This document shows, piece by piece, positions 15,664 to 23,246 of a stretch of 32,172 nucleotides of DNA (its first letter is position 1; the number at the start of each line of letters is the position of its first letter). The DNA is from Lujinxingiaceae bacterium (GTDB lineage: Bacteria > Myxococcota_A > Bradymonadia > Bradymonadales > Bradymonadaceae). A model generated the notes under the pieces. It was not told the DNA's origin and did no database searches. It saw nothing but the letters and a program-made list of their open reading frames with translations. The DNA lies in assembly GCA_013697635.1 (NCBI GenBank), contig JACCWM010000158.1:1-32172 (forward strand), given 5' to 3'. The translations under genes were made by a program, and so were the position numbers.

Positions 15664-16092
15664 TCAGCTCGTCTTGACCTTGACCTGGTGGCGCTTCTTG
15701 CTGGCGCTCTTGGGAAGGTGAACGTGCAAGACCCCCTCCTTGAGCTTGGCCTGGACCTTTGCAGCGTCGATGCCCGCGCCCAAGACAAGCGTGCGCCGAT
15801 ACTCCACGATCTCGTCTTGCTGTCCGTTTTGGCCGCTCTTCTTGCCCTTGCCGTTGCCGTTGCCGGTCTTGTTGTTTTGAGCGAGTTGAGGCGTCCAGGT
15901 GCCGTAGAAGGTGAGGCGCTCCTCGGCGAAGTTGACCTCGAGGCTCTTCGGATCGACGCCGGGCATGTCGGCGATCACGAGCAACTCCTCGTCATTCTCA
16001 CAGATATCAACCGCTGGAATCATCACCTCAGGGTGGCCTTGGGTGAAAAGAGCAGTGGGATTGAGGCGAACAGGTACGTTTTGCAGGGCCAT
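15664..16092 (-). CDS. Small heat-shock protein, Hsp20/alpha-crystallin family
   Basis: The protein has 142 residues from the ATG at 16,092, with a strong GAGGAG 4 nt upstream (the frame also offers an ATG at 16,104 that would skip this site). After a short N-terminal arm (ALQNVPVRLNP) comes the alpha-crystallin domain: ADMPGVDPKSLEV, then a middle linker with an inserted low-complexity Asn/Gly/Lys run (NNKTGNGNGKGKKSGQNG), then EYRRTLVLGAGID and the A-x-x-x-x-G-V-L motif (AKLKEGVLHVHLPK). A Lys-rich tail follows, lacking a clear I-x-I/V motif. Such proteins hold unfolding proteins in an ATP-independent manner. It is the second of two adjacent hsp20 genes, 48 nt after the first. The insertion in the domain is unusual. 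Confidence 0.93.
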   Translation of the reverse strand: MALQNVPVRLNPTALFTQGHPEVMIPAVDICENDEELLVIADMPGVDPKSLEVNFAEERLTFYGTWTPQLAQNNKTGNGNGKGKKSGQNGQQDEIVEYRRTLVLGAGIDAAKVQAKLKEGVLHVHLPKSASKKRHQVKVKTS

Positions 16093-16140
16093 TTTGCTCC
16101 TCAAAAAATTAAGATGCGGGGTTTACAAGGCGTCGAAAAA

Positions 16141-16662
16141 TTAGCGGGTCTTGACCGAGATCTGGCGAGGCTTGCTCTCTTTGGTCTTCTCGATCTCGAT
16201 CGTGAGAAGTCCGTGCTTGAGCTCGGCCGTGGCCTTGGAGGCCTCGACCTTGGCCGGCAGCGTGAAGCTGCGCGTGAACTGCATGGGCATGCGCTCGCGC
16301 CGATGCACCGAGTAACCCTTGGGGACATCGTCCTTGCGCTCGCCACGGATGGTCAGCGTCTGATCGTTGACCATCACGTCGAGATCCTTTTCGCTGATCC
16401 CGGGCACCTCGGCCTGAATGAGAAACGAGGAGCCGGTGTCGTAGAGGTAGCAGCGCGGACCGGCGGCCAACCCCATCTCCAGCCCACTCAAGGCGCTCAG
16501 TTGGCCCATGTTCATCGCACCGGCGCCGATCGAGCCCATGCCCATCTCCTCAAAAACGCGGTTGAGGCGGCGGCGAAACACCTCGATCATCTCCATCGGG
16601 TTGTCGAATCCACCACCACTCCAGGGCGCCATTTCATTGCGTTCGTTCCAGCGTGTCAGCAT
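16141..16662 (-). CDS. Small heat-shock protein, Hsp20/alpha-crystallin family
   Basis: The protein has 173 residues from the ATG at 16,662, with AAGGAG 7-8 nt upstream. A Met/Gly-rich N-terminal arm contains the MEMIEVFRRRLNRVFEEMG helix typical of class-A Hsp20 proteins. The alpha-crystallin domain then reads LIQAEVPGISEKDLDVMV, TIRGERK, YSVHRRERM, FTRSFTLPAKVE, with the family's A-x-L-K-x-G-L-L motif (AELKHGLLTIEIEK). It ends with Pro-Arg-Gln-Ile-Ser-Val, resembling the C-terminal I-x-V assembly motif. It is upstream of, and probably co-transcribed with, the second hsp20 gene; the two differ in sequence, so they may form mixed oligomers. The 196-nt upstream gap has a TTGAAA near 16,834 but no clear sigma32 -10 box. 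Confidence 0.93.
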   Translation of the reverse strand: MLTRWNERNEMAPWSGGGFDNPMEMIEVFRRRLNRVFEEMGMGSIGAGAMNMGQLSALSGLEMGLAAGPRCYLYDTGSSFLIQAEVPGISEKDLDVMVNDQTLTIRGERKDDVPKGYSVHRRERMPMQFTRSFTLPAKVEASKATAELKHGLLTIEIEKTKESKPRQISVKTR

Positions 16663-16858
16663 GGGCTTGCTCCTTGACCATCGATTGTGTCTGCACACCC
16701 AACAAACCAGGCCAGAGAACGACGCGCGACTGCCCCGGACCGGGGTGTACGACGAATGAGTACGGCTTGACATTGACCGCGAACAAATACGCACGTCCCC
16801 TGAGGCGGCAAGGCAAAATGAGAAGTTTTTTTCAATGCTGGGGCAACGCACAGCCGAT

Positions 16859-17521
16859 CTAGCTGGCCATCACCCGCATAAACCATGCAGCGAGCGCCAT
16901 GCGCTCGAGCGTCTCGAGCGCGTCGAGCTGCGTGGCCAAAAGTGCCGGGGGCGATAGATGCGTGGCGTCAACCGATCGGGTGGCGCCGTCAACATGGCGC
17001 GCGATGATCTGATCTTCGCTGCGCTCGGCCGTCCAGCTTTGTTTGGCCGTGTAGTTCGGGCGCAGCGACCACTGATTGACCGTGCTGTCCTCGGTGCGCT
17101 CAAAGAGGCCGAGCAATTGGGCATTGCGGTCGAAGACCGCCCAGCCGCGCTCGACCTTTTCGATGCGAAGTCGGCCGGGCAACTCGAAGACCTCCGGGCT
17201 GACCGCCCGAAAGCGAGCGGTCGTGGCGCGATCGACGCTCTCCAGGCTGACGCTGTGCTCGGGCTCCCCGGCGCTCGTGTGCCAGCGCACAAAACCCTGG
17301 GTGCGAAAATCTTCGCTGTAGATCTTCCACGTGTTGCGCCGCGAGCGCAGCTTGAGTACGGCCTTTCCGCTGGCATCGGTGACGACGACGCGCTTGCCGC
17401 CACCGCTGACCACCGGATCGACGGCGTGGTGCGCGCTGAGCTCACCGGCGCGCGAGCAGCCGCCAACGAGCGGTGAGAGAATGGCGAGCAGGCAGACCAG
17501 GGTGAGGGCGCGACGTAACAT
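16859..17521 (-). CDS. Lipoprotein of unknown function next to nusB
   Basis: The protein has 220 residues with a clean lipoprotein signal ending in Leu-Val-Gly-Gly-Cys (residue 22). The mature part alternates short strands (VVVTDASGKAVLKLRSR, WKIYSED, GRLRIEKVERGWAVFD, QLLGLFER) and ends in an alpha-helix (about 190-215). Gly-Lys/Arg turns suggest a small beta-rich domain. No catalytic motif or known family is recognised. Its ATG is 6 nt after the nusB stop, so it ends the riboflavin/nusB transcript. Nothing in the sequence links it to riboflavin; it may be attached to the unit only by position. Confidence 0.8.
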   Translation of the reverse strand: MLRRALTLVCLLAILSPLVGGCSRAGELSAHHAVDPVVSGGGKRVVVTDASGKAVLKLRSRRNTWKIYSEDFRTQGFVRWHTSAGEPEHSVSLESVDRATTARFRAVSPEVFELPGRLRIEKVERGWAVFDRNAQLLGLFERTEDSTVNQWSLRPNYTAKQSWTAERSEDQIIARHVDGATRSVDATHLSPPALLATQLDALETLERMALAAWFMRVMAS

Positions 17522-17527
17522 CGTTTC

Positions 17528-17959
17528 TCAGTTGATGGGGATAGCGTGATTCTTGCAGAACTGATCGAGCAGTCCGTTGACGAAGGCCGGCGTGGACTTG
17601 TCGCCGTACAGCTTGGCCAGCTCGATGCAGGCGTTGATCGTGATGATCGGCGGGATCTCACGAAGAAGGATCTCGGCTGCGCCCAGGCGCAGCAGGTTGC
17701 GATCGACGGCCGCCATGCGATCGAGGCGCCACCTGGGGCTCAGGGCCTGGATCTCGGCGTTGAGTGTGTCGAGCTGCTCGTAGGCGCCCGTGACGCGCTC
17801 GGTGACGAGATCCCAGCACTGTGCGGCGTCGGGCACGAACTCCTCGGCGATCGCCAGGGAGCTGGCCAAGACGGCCTGGGGCGAACGCTTGGAGATGTCG
17901 GTTGCATAGAGCATCCACAGCACAATGCGCCGGGCATTTTTGTTGCGCTCACTCGTCAC
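17528..17959 (-). CDS. nusB: Transcription antitermination protein NusB
   Basis: The protein has 143 residues, normal for NusB. The all-helical family signature is clear: NARRIVLWMLYATD at the N-terminus, then WRLDRMAAVDRNLLRLGAAEIL, IPPIITINACIELAKLYG and FVNGLLDQFCK near the end. NusB binds boxA RNA together with S10 (NusE) and is needed for rRNA antitermination. The start is a GTG at 17,959 overlapping the ribH stop (GTGA), so the genes are translationally coupled. ribH-nusB adjacency is widespread in bacteria. The lipoprotein gene follows after 6 nt. Confidence 0.96.
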   Translation of the reverse strand: MTSERNKNARRIVLWMLYATDISKRSPQAVLASSLAIAEEFVPDAAQCWDLVTERVTGAYEQLDTLNAEIQALSPRWRLDRMAAVDRNLLRLGAAEILLREIPPIITINACIELAKLYGDKSTPAFVNGLLDQFCKNHAIPIN

Positions 17960-18429
17960 AGTTGTTCGATCTCCGAGAACAGGTTGGCCATCTCGATGGC
18001 CGCCATGGCCGCTTCGGCGCCCTTGTTGCCAGCCTTGGAGCCGCTGCGCTCGATCGCCTGCTCAATCGTATCGCAGGTGATCACGCCAAAGGCCACCGGC
18101 ACGCCCGTTTCCATTCCAACGCCGGCAATACCCTTGGCCGCCTCCGAGGCGATAAAATCAAAGTGCGGCGTCGAGCCGCGGATCAACACGCCCAGACAAA
18201 GCACGGCGTCGAGCTCGACCGACTTGAGCAGGCGCGCGCTGGCCTGGGCCAACTCATAGCTGCCCGGAACCCGCACCACGATGATGTCGCGATCCTCGGC
18301 ACCGTGGCGAACCAGGGTATCGATCGCGCCAGCGACCAGCTGCTCGGAGAAAATGCTGTTCCAGCGGCTGGCCACGATTCCAAAACGCTTGCCCTCCGCA
18401 CTAAAATTTCCCTCGATTATTCGGGCCAT
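17956..18429 (-). CDS. ribH: 6,7-dimethyl-8-ribityllumazine synthase
   Basis: The protein has 157 residues, the normal length for RibH. It condenses 3,4-dihydroxy-2-butanone 4-phosphate with 5-amino-6-ribitylaminouracil to give the lumazine precursor of riboflavin. Family motifs are present: FGIVASRWN (substrate-binding aromatic position occupied by Trp), VPGSYEL, the GVLIRGSTPHFDFI stretch with the catalytic His, and FGVITCDTIEQAIERSG with the C-terminal loop. The ATG has AAGGAC 7 nt upstream. Unlike in the usual operon it is separated from ribB by an ATPase gene, and may have its own promoter at 18,515-18,543. nusB follows with an overlap. Confidence 0.97.
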   Translation of the reverse strand: MARIIEGNFSAEGKRFGIVASRWNSIFSEQLVAGAIDTLVRHGAEDRDIIVVRVPGSYELAQASARLLKSVELDAVLCLGVLIRGSTPHFDFIASEAAKGIAGVGMETGVPVAFGVITCDTIEQAIERSGSKAGNKGAEAAMAAIEMANLFSEIEQL

Positions 18430-18475
18430 CGACCACGTCCTTATTTTGAGCGTTCAATTTGCCAGCATTTTGACG

Positions 18476-18507
18476 ACCTAAGGTGGCGCGTCTGCACCAC
18501 CTTAGGT
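18476..18507. other. Strong inverted repeat in the ribH leader
   Basis: Arms ACCTAAGGTGG (18,476-18,486) and CCACCTTAGGT (18,497-18,507) are perfectly complementary over 11 bp with a 10-nt loop. The element lies between the stop of the ATPase gene (18,652) and ribH (18,429). No T-run follows on either strand, so it is not a classical terminator; it could be an operator, an RNA hairpin in the ribH leader, or the scar of an insertion. Confidence 0.7.
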
Positions 18508-18514
18508 GACGCCT

Positions 18515-18543
18515 TATGTATTCGAGCCGCAGGCAAATGGCAA
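18515..18543 (-). promoter_or_regulatory. Possible ribH promoter
   Basis: On the minus strand TTGCCA (18,543-18,538; 5 of 6 to the -35 consensus) is followed after 17 bp by TACATA (18,520-18,515; 3 of 6 to the -10 consensus). Initiation near 18,508 would put the hairpin at the very 5' end of the ribH transcript. Weak -10, so only a candidate. Confidence 0.3.
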
Positions 18544-18651
18544 CAGGCTTGCTCGCAAGCCCGCGCTCTCGGAGCCGGCGCTCGAGCGCGTGGTCGTGCC
18601 GGTCGTGAGTCCATGGCGAAGAGGGTCTACCTCGACTTGACGCCCTATGCC

Positions 18652-20067
18652 TCACGATCCGAGAAGATCCTCGGGTGTGGCCAGATGGACTGAGTCTTCG
18701 TCTCGGGCGTAGGCCTCGAGTTCTGCGGTGAATCCCGACTTGGAGGCGATGAGGAATTGGCGCCTGGCATTGCGACCATAGGTGGTCTTCGCGGCGTCGG
18801 CGCGCAAATCGTCGAGCACATTCATACCCACCGGCGAGCTCCACCATTTGCATTCTCCAAAGAGCACCGTGCCGTCGAGCAGCGTCGCGGCGATGTCAAT
18901 ATCGTAGTCGGCGCCCCAGATCTTGCCAACCTCCCGGCAGGGAATACCCAGCCTTTCGGCCCCGTGACGAGCTACGTATTGATGGGCGATCCATTCAAAG
19001 ATCTCGCCCATATAGCCGTCAAATGCCGGCCGGACGGCGTGTTCATAAACTTCTCGGGCGTGTCCGGTCGCGATGGCGGAAATGTTGGGCAAACAAAAGT
19101 GGTACCAGAATGCCAGAAACGGGTCGGCGAGGTAGTAGCGACGATTGCGGGCCCTGGGAGAGGCATCGAGAGAGCGAACCACGCGGATGAGTCGCAGCGA
19201 TTCGAGCTTAGTAATATAAGGGGCGAGCGTGCTTCCATCGCCAATCTCGGGAGTACGGCCGACGATCTCACCTGTGGTCGTGCAGCCGGTGCCAATGGCC
19301 TGGAGAATCGTGGCATAACGCGCAGGCGAAGACAGCTCGGCCCGCAGGACGTTGAAAGCCTCGTTGGCAAGAGGAGCGCCCGGCTCAAAGATCAGCTCGC
19401 GGATGTTTTCGGCGAGGGAGACGGTCGGATCGCACAATTGAAGATAATAGGGCAGACCGCCAAAGACACCGTACGCAGCTAACTGATCGATGGACGAAAG
19501 GTTCGGAAAGAATCCCGCGGCATCGCGTATTGGGAGCGGTTCCACATCGATCTCCAGCGTCTGGCGACCGCGCAATGGGTTGCGCTCCCCGAGAAGCTCC
19601 TCCATGAAGGAGATCTTGGAGCCACAAAGGACCAAGTTCAGCCTGATGCCCTGGGCAACGACGCGATCAAAGACTTTCTGGACAATCGACGGCAATCCTT
19701 CGACGCTCTCGCAGATGTAGGGAAACTCGTCGAGGATGAGCGTGAGACCAGGGATTCGATGGTGAGCGAGCTCCGCCGTATAACTCAGCAGCGACTCCCA
19801 GTGCTCGATTCCCGAGAGGATCGGATCGGACTCGCCAAGTGCTGCGGCGATCGCTTCTTTGAGAAGGAGGAGATTCATTGACCCGACGACTTCGGTCGCC
19901 TGATAATACACGCTGGCCCGCCCACGGGTAACATGGGTCAAAAGCGTCGATTTGCCCACCCGTCGTCGGCCATACACGACAATTAGAGAGGGACGGTCCT
20001 TGTCCAATTCCCGACGCAGTGAGGTGATCTCCTGGTCGCGACCAATCAGCTGGCGGGCTGCCGTCAT
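18652..20067 (-). CDS. AAA-type ATPase with DUF234-like C-terminal domain
   Basis: The protein has 471 residues from the ATG at 20,067 (GGAG 6 nt upstream). The N-terminal half is a P-loop ATPase of the archaeal-type/DUF234 group: Walker A GRRRVGKST (about 33-41), Walker B LTLILDEF with D113 and E114, and an N-L-V-L-C-G-S sensor strand. A winged-helix part follows (about 240-310). The C-terminal part includes D391, E405 and K407 in a D-x(13)-E-x-K arrangement (GECKWW), like PD-(D/E)xK nuclease-type cores found in DUF234. These genes are often sporadic and associated with mobile or defence regions; the role is unknown. It interrupts ribB-ribH, has its own repeat-bearing upstream region and a less GC-biased base composition than its neighbours, suggesting acquisition by transfer. 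Confidence 0.88.
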   Translation of the reverse strand: MTAARQLIGRDQEITSLRRELDKDRPSLIVVYGRRRVGKSTLLTHVTRGRASVYYQATEVVGSMNLLLLKEAIAAALGESDPILSGIEHWESLLSYTAELAHHRIPGLTLILDEFPYICESVEGLPSIVQKVFDRVVAQGIRLNLVLCGSKISFMEELLGERNPLRGRQTLEIDVEPLPIRDAAGFFPNLSSIDQLAAYGVFGGLPYYLQLCDPTVSLAENIRELIFEPGAPLANEAFNVLRAELSSPARYATILQAIGTGCTTTGEIVGRTPEIGDGSTLAPYITKLESLRLIRVVRSLDASPRARNRRYYLADPFLAFWYHFCLPNISAIATGHAREVYEHAVRPAFDGYMGEIFEWIAHQYVARHGAERLGIPCREVGKIWGADYDIDIAATLLDGTVLFGECKWWSSPVGMNVLDDLRADAAKTTYGRNARRQFLIASKSGFTAELEAYARDEDSVHLATPEDLLGS

Positions 20068-20102
20068 TGTCGCTCCGTTGGTGACTGATGATGAAGAATC
20101 AC

Positions 20103-20147
20103 GATTATGATAATCTGGATTATCATAATCTGGATTATCATAATCAT
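20103..20147. repeat. Three 15-bp palindromic repeats upstream of the ATPase gene
   Basis: Three tandem 15-bp units each begin with a 13-bp palindrome GATTATnATAATC (20,103-20,115, 20,118-20,130, 20,133-20,145) followed by two bases. The centre base is G in the first and C in the others. They lie 36-80 nt upstream of the ATPase start, and each contains -10-like GATAAT on a strand. They look like operator sites for autoregulation or like iteron-type binding sites. In the longer reading frame they would encode an implausible repeated Asp-Tyr-Asx-Asn peptide. Confidence 0.85.
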
Positions 20148-20179
20148 GATCATGGACTCTCACAAGCCTTCGCACTCAG

Positions 20180-20204
20180 AAACCCGGCTGGCTGCAACGG
20201 GTTT
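20180..20204. terminator. Possible hairpin after ribB
   Basis: Arms AAACCCG (20,180-20,186) and CGGGTTT (20,198-20,204) pair over 7 bp with an 11-nt loop, 56 nt beyond the ribB stop. On the minus strand only the arm's own TTT follows; on the plus strand GGATTTT follows. It could be a weak terminator that separates ribB from the ATPase gene. Confidence 0.35.
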
Positions 20205-20259
20205 GGATTTTCTGACGAGAGCGGAGAAATGACAGTTTCCGACATCAACGATCGGTCTG

Positions 20260-21402
20260 TTATGGGATCGCGACCTGGTCGACGATCTCGATGCCGTAGC
20301 CCTCGGCGCCGACGATCTTCTTGGGCTCGTTGGTGAGCACGCGAATCTTGCCGCAGCCGGCGTTCTTGAGGATCTGGGCGCCGATGCCCAGCGAGCGCAG
20401 GATTTGCTGGGGTTGGTTGATCTCGAGGGCGCGACGCGCGGCGGCGGCGTCCTCGCTGGACGGCGCGTTGAGGTGGCGGCGCACGAGATCGAGGGCGCTG
20501 GTCTCGGGCTTGTCGAGGTAGACGATCACGCCGGTGCCCTCGCTGGCGATTGCGGCCATGGTGCGCCCGACCTGCTGTGTGCAGGGGCTGCTCAGGCGCG
20601 TAAAGGCGTCGAAGGTGTCGCAGCGCGGCTGCACGCGCACCAGCGTGGGCGTTTGGGGCTCGGGCGTGCCGCAGATAAAGCACAGGTGTTGGGCGTCGTC
20701 GACGAGGCTGCGGATGACCTGGACGCGCCAAGAGCCCGGGTACTCGGTCGGGAGCGCGGCATCCTCGATCACCTCGATGAGGGTCTCGCGCTGCAGGCGG
20801 TAGGTGATGATGTCGGAGACCGAGAGTAGGATCAGCCCGTGGGTCTCGGCGAAGGCGCGCAGATCGGGCAGACGGGCCATGGTGCCGTCGGGGTTCATGA
20901 TCTCGCAGATCACGCCCGAGGGTTTGAGCCCGGCCATGCGTGCCAGATCGACGCTGCCCTCGGTCTGGCCGGTGCGCACGAGCACGCCGCCTCGGCGCGC
21001 GCGAAGCGGAAAGATATGGCCGGGCTTGACGATGTCCTGGGGGCGAGTCTCGTCGGCCACGGCCACGCGGATGGTGTGGGCGCGGTCGGCCGCCGAGATC
21101 CCGGTGGTCACGCCGGTGGCCGCCTCGATGCTCACGGTAAAGGCTGTGCCAAAGGGGCTGGTGTTGCTGTCGACCATCATCGGGATGCCCAGCTTGTCGA
21201 TGCGCTCGCCGGTCATCGTCATGCAGATCAAGCCGCGCCCGTAGGTCGCCATGAAGTTGATCGCCTCGGGCGTGACGCGCTCGGCGGCCATGACCAGGTC
21301 GCCCTCGTTCTCGCGCTCTTCGGCATCGATAAGGATGACGAGCTCTCCACGGCCAATGGCCGCGATGGCCTGCTCGACGCGCTCGATGATTTCGCTGTTC
21401 AT
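20260..21402 (-). CDS. ribB: 3,4-dihydroxy-2-butanone 4-phosphate synthase with degenerate GTP cyclohydrolase II-like domain (RibBX type)
   Basis: The protein has 380 residues, the RibBA length. Residues 1-205 are a complete DHBP synthase, which converts ribulose 5-phosphate to the four-carbon riboflavin precursor: acidic loop RENEGD (30-35), [30 protein letters not shown], and [10 protein letters not shown]. Residues 210-380 are related to GTP cyclohydrolase II but damaged. Of the three zinc cysteines (C-x10-C-x-C), only C261 and C274 remain while the middle one is S272; the E-G-R-G-I-G-L motif is replaced by KPETSALDL, and the catalytic Asp/Arg region reads QPQQI. The fold end ([17 protein letters not shown]) is kept. 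This matches RibBX proteins, in which only the RibB half is active. A real GTP cyclohydrolase II should be encoded elsewhere. Confidence 0.93.
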   Translation of the reverse strand: MNSEIIERVEQAIAAIGRGELVILIDAEERENEGDLVMAAERVTPEAINFMATYGRGLICMTMTGERIDKLGIPMMVDSNTSPFGTAFTVSIEAATGVTTGISAADRAHTIRVAVADETRPQDIVKPGHIFPLRARRGGVLVRTGQTEGSVDLARMAGLKPSGVICEIMNPDGTMARLPDLRAFAETHGLILLSVSDIITYRLQRETLIEVIEDAALPTEYPGSWRVQVIRSLVDDAQHLCFICGTPEPQTPTLVRVQPRCDTFDAFTRLSSPCTQQVGRTMAAIASEGTGVIVYLDKPETSALDLVRRHLNAPSSEDAAAARRALEINQPQQILRSLGIGAQILKNAGCGKIRVLTNEPKKIVGAEGYGIEIVDQVAIP

Positions 21403-21424
21403 GATTCTACTCCCTTAGACGTGC

Positions 21425-22069
21425 TTACGGCTTGGCTGAGCCAAAACCGGCATTTTGCAACATGTCCCAGTCGACGCCGCCCTCCGGGGCGACGAACTTC
21501 TTGACGTACTTTCCGAGCACGTCGGCTTCCAAGTTGACGCGCCGGCCTGGCGCATGGTCGCCGAGATTGGTCTTTTGGGCCGTAAACGGAATGATCGCAA
21601 GCCCAAAACGCTCGTTGCGCACCCAGTTGAGCGTCAGGCTGACCCCGTCAACGGTGATCGAGCCCTTGTCGATGAGATACTGCGCCACGCTCTGCGGCGC
21701 CTCGATCTCGAGCAGCCAGGTGTTCTTTTCGCGCGTGCGCGCGCGCAGGATGCCGACGCCGTCGACATGGCCGAGCACCATGTGTCCGCCGAGTCGGTCG
21801 CCCATGCGCAGGGCCCGCTCGAGGTGAACCCGGTCGCCGACCTTGCGATCGCCGAGCGTGGTTTTTCGAAGCGTCTCCGGGCTGGCATCGACGCTAAAGC
21901 TAGCCTTTGCCAGATCGGTCACCGTCAAACAGGCGCCGTCGACGGCGATGCTCTCACCGAGCTCGATCGTGGCGATCTCGAAGCCTGTGGTGATCGTCAC
22001 GGTCCAATTCTCTGCGCTCTGGCGAAGGCTTGCAATGGTGCCGATATCGGCGACAAGGCCGGTGAACAT
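21425..22069 (-). CDS. ribE: Riboflavin synthase, alpha subunit
   Basis: The protein has 214 residues, the normal length. It begins with the hallmark MFTGLV and shows the two tandem lumazine-binding halves: first half GESIAVDGACLTV and ...HMVLGHVDG, second half KGSITVDGVSLTL and IIPFTAQKTNL. It dismutates two 6,7-dimethyl-8-ribityllumazine molecules to riboflavin. It lies between ribD (14 nt upstream) and the RibBX gene (22 nt downstream) in the conserved order. The symbol ribE follows the delta-proteobacterial and Bacillus-like usage; in E. coli the same enzyme is called RibC or RibE. Confidence 0.97.
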   Translation of the reverse strand: MFTGLVADIGTIASLRQSAENWTVTITTGFEIATIELGESIAVDGACLTVTDLAKASFSVDASPETLRKTTLGDRKVGDRVHLERALRMGDRLGGHMVLGHVDGVGILRARTREKNTWLLEIEAPQSVAQYLIDKGSITVDGVSLTLNWVRNERFGLAIIPFTAQKTNLGDHAPGRRVNLEADVLGKYVKKFVAPEGGVDWDMLQNAGFGSAKP

Positions 22070-22083
22070 GATCGAGCTCCTTA

Positions 22084-23241
22084 TCAGGGCGAGCCAGGCT
22101 TTCGAGGCGTCAGATCGCGCAGGGCGTTGGGTACGTCTCCCCAGATCAGCACGTCATCACCCAAAAGGGCGATCTGGCGCTGTTCGAGGTCGATCACATC
22201 GGCCATCGTCGCCGCACCGAGTCCGGCAATGGGCGAGGGGGCATCGGCGCCGCCAATCAGCCTCGGGGCGATGAAGGCGTAGACGCGATCGACCAGTCGG
22301 CGCTCGAGCAGGGAGCCGACGAGCGCTCCGCCGCCCTCGACGAGCACGCTCAAGACGTCGCGTTGTCCGAGCGCCTCGAGCACGGCGCGCTCGTCGAGCC
22401 AGCCGCGCTTGTCGGTCGCCACGAGGGCGACCTCGACGCCTTCGCCTCTGCGGGCTGCGACGCGCTCGGCGTCGAGCCCCTCGGCGGCGAAGATCAGGAT
22501 CTTGGTGCTCGCGTTGGCGGTGTCAAAGACGCGCGACGTCGGCGAGGACTCCAGGCGCGCATCGAGCACGACGCGCATCGGGTCGCGGCCGGCTTCGAGG
22601 CGACAGTTCAGGCGTGGATCGTCTTTCTTCAGGGTCGTGGTTCCGACCATGATCGCGTCGTAGGTGTTGCGAAGCGTCTGGACGTGGTCGCGCGAGGCCT
22701 CGCCGGAGATCCAGGCCGAGTCGCCCGAGCGGGTGCCGATCTTGCCGTCGAGGCTCATCGCGTACTTGACCGAGACAAAGGGCAGGCCGGTGGCGATATG
22801 CTTGAAGAAGGGCGCGTTGAGCTGGCGGCTCTGCTGCTCGAGCACGCCGCAGACCACCTCGATGCCGGCCTCGCGCAGCACGGTGACGCCGCGGCCGCTG
22901 ACGCGTGGATTGGTGTCGATCGTGCCGATGACCACGCGGCGAATGCCGGAGGCGAGCACGGCGTTGGTGCAAGGCGGCGTGCGGTTGAAGTGGCTGCAGG
23001 GCTCGAGGTTGACGTAGAGCTCGCACTCGCTGCCGGGCACACTCAGATTGCGAAGCGCGGCGACCTCGGCGTGATCACTGCCAGCGCGCGCGTGAAAGCC
23101 TTCGGCGACGATCTGCTCGCCATGCACGATCACGCAGCCCACGGCCGGGTTGGGTCGCGTTCGACCCAGGCCACATCGCGCAAGCTCGAGGGCGCGGGCC
23201 ATGAAGCGCTCGTCGCGCTTTGCTGCAGGCTGGGTACTCAT
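22084..23241 (-). CDS. ribD: Riboflavin biosynthesis bifunctional deaminase/reductase RibD
   Basis: The protein has 385 residues, typical of fused RibD. The N-terminal zinc deaminase (about 1-145) has NPAVGCVIV, the HAEVAAL motif, and LEPCSHFNRTPPC (the usual G before RTPPC is Asn here). The C-terminal reductase (about 150-385) has VKYAMSLDGKI, SGEASRDHVQTLR, DAIMVGTTTL and VEGGGALVG. It deaminates and then reduces the pyrimidine intermediate of riboflavin synthesis. I use the ATG at 23,241 (AAGG 9 nt upstream); a GTG at 23,247 overlapping the nrdR stop is an alternative two codons longer. Confidence 0.96.
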   Translation of the reverse strand: MSTQPAAKRDERFMARALELARCGLGRTRPNPAVGCVIVHGEQIVAEGFHARAGSDHAEVAALRNLSVPGSECELYVNLEPCSHFNRTPPCTNAVLASGIRRVVIGTIDTNPRVSGRGVTVLREAGIEVVCGVLEQQSRQLNAPFFKHIATGLPFVSVKYAMSLDGKIGTRSGDSAWISGEASRDHVQTLRNTYDAIMVGTTTLKKDDPRLNCRLEAGRDPMRVVLDARLESSPTSRVFDTANASTKILIFAAEGLDAERVAARRGEGVEVALVATDKRGWLDERAVLEALGQRDVLSVLVEGGGALVGSLLERRLVDRVYAFIAPRLIGGADAPSPIAGLGAATMADVIDLEQRQIALLGDDVLIWGDVPNALRDLTPRKPGSP

Positions 23242-23246
23242 GAGCA

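Noticed and set aside
20068-20175. N-terminal extension of the ATPase encoded by the palindromic repeats
   Set aside because: It would give a repeated Asp-Tyr-Asx-Asn peptide; the ATG at 20,067 has a good ribosome site and directly precedes the conserved domain.
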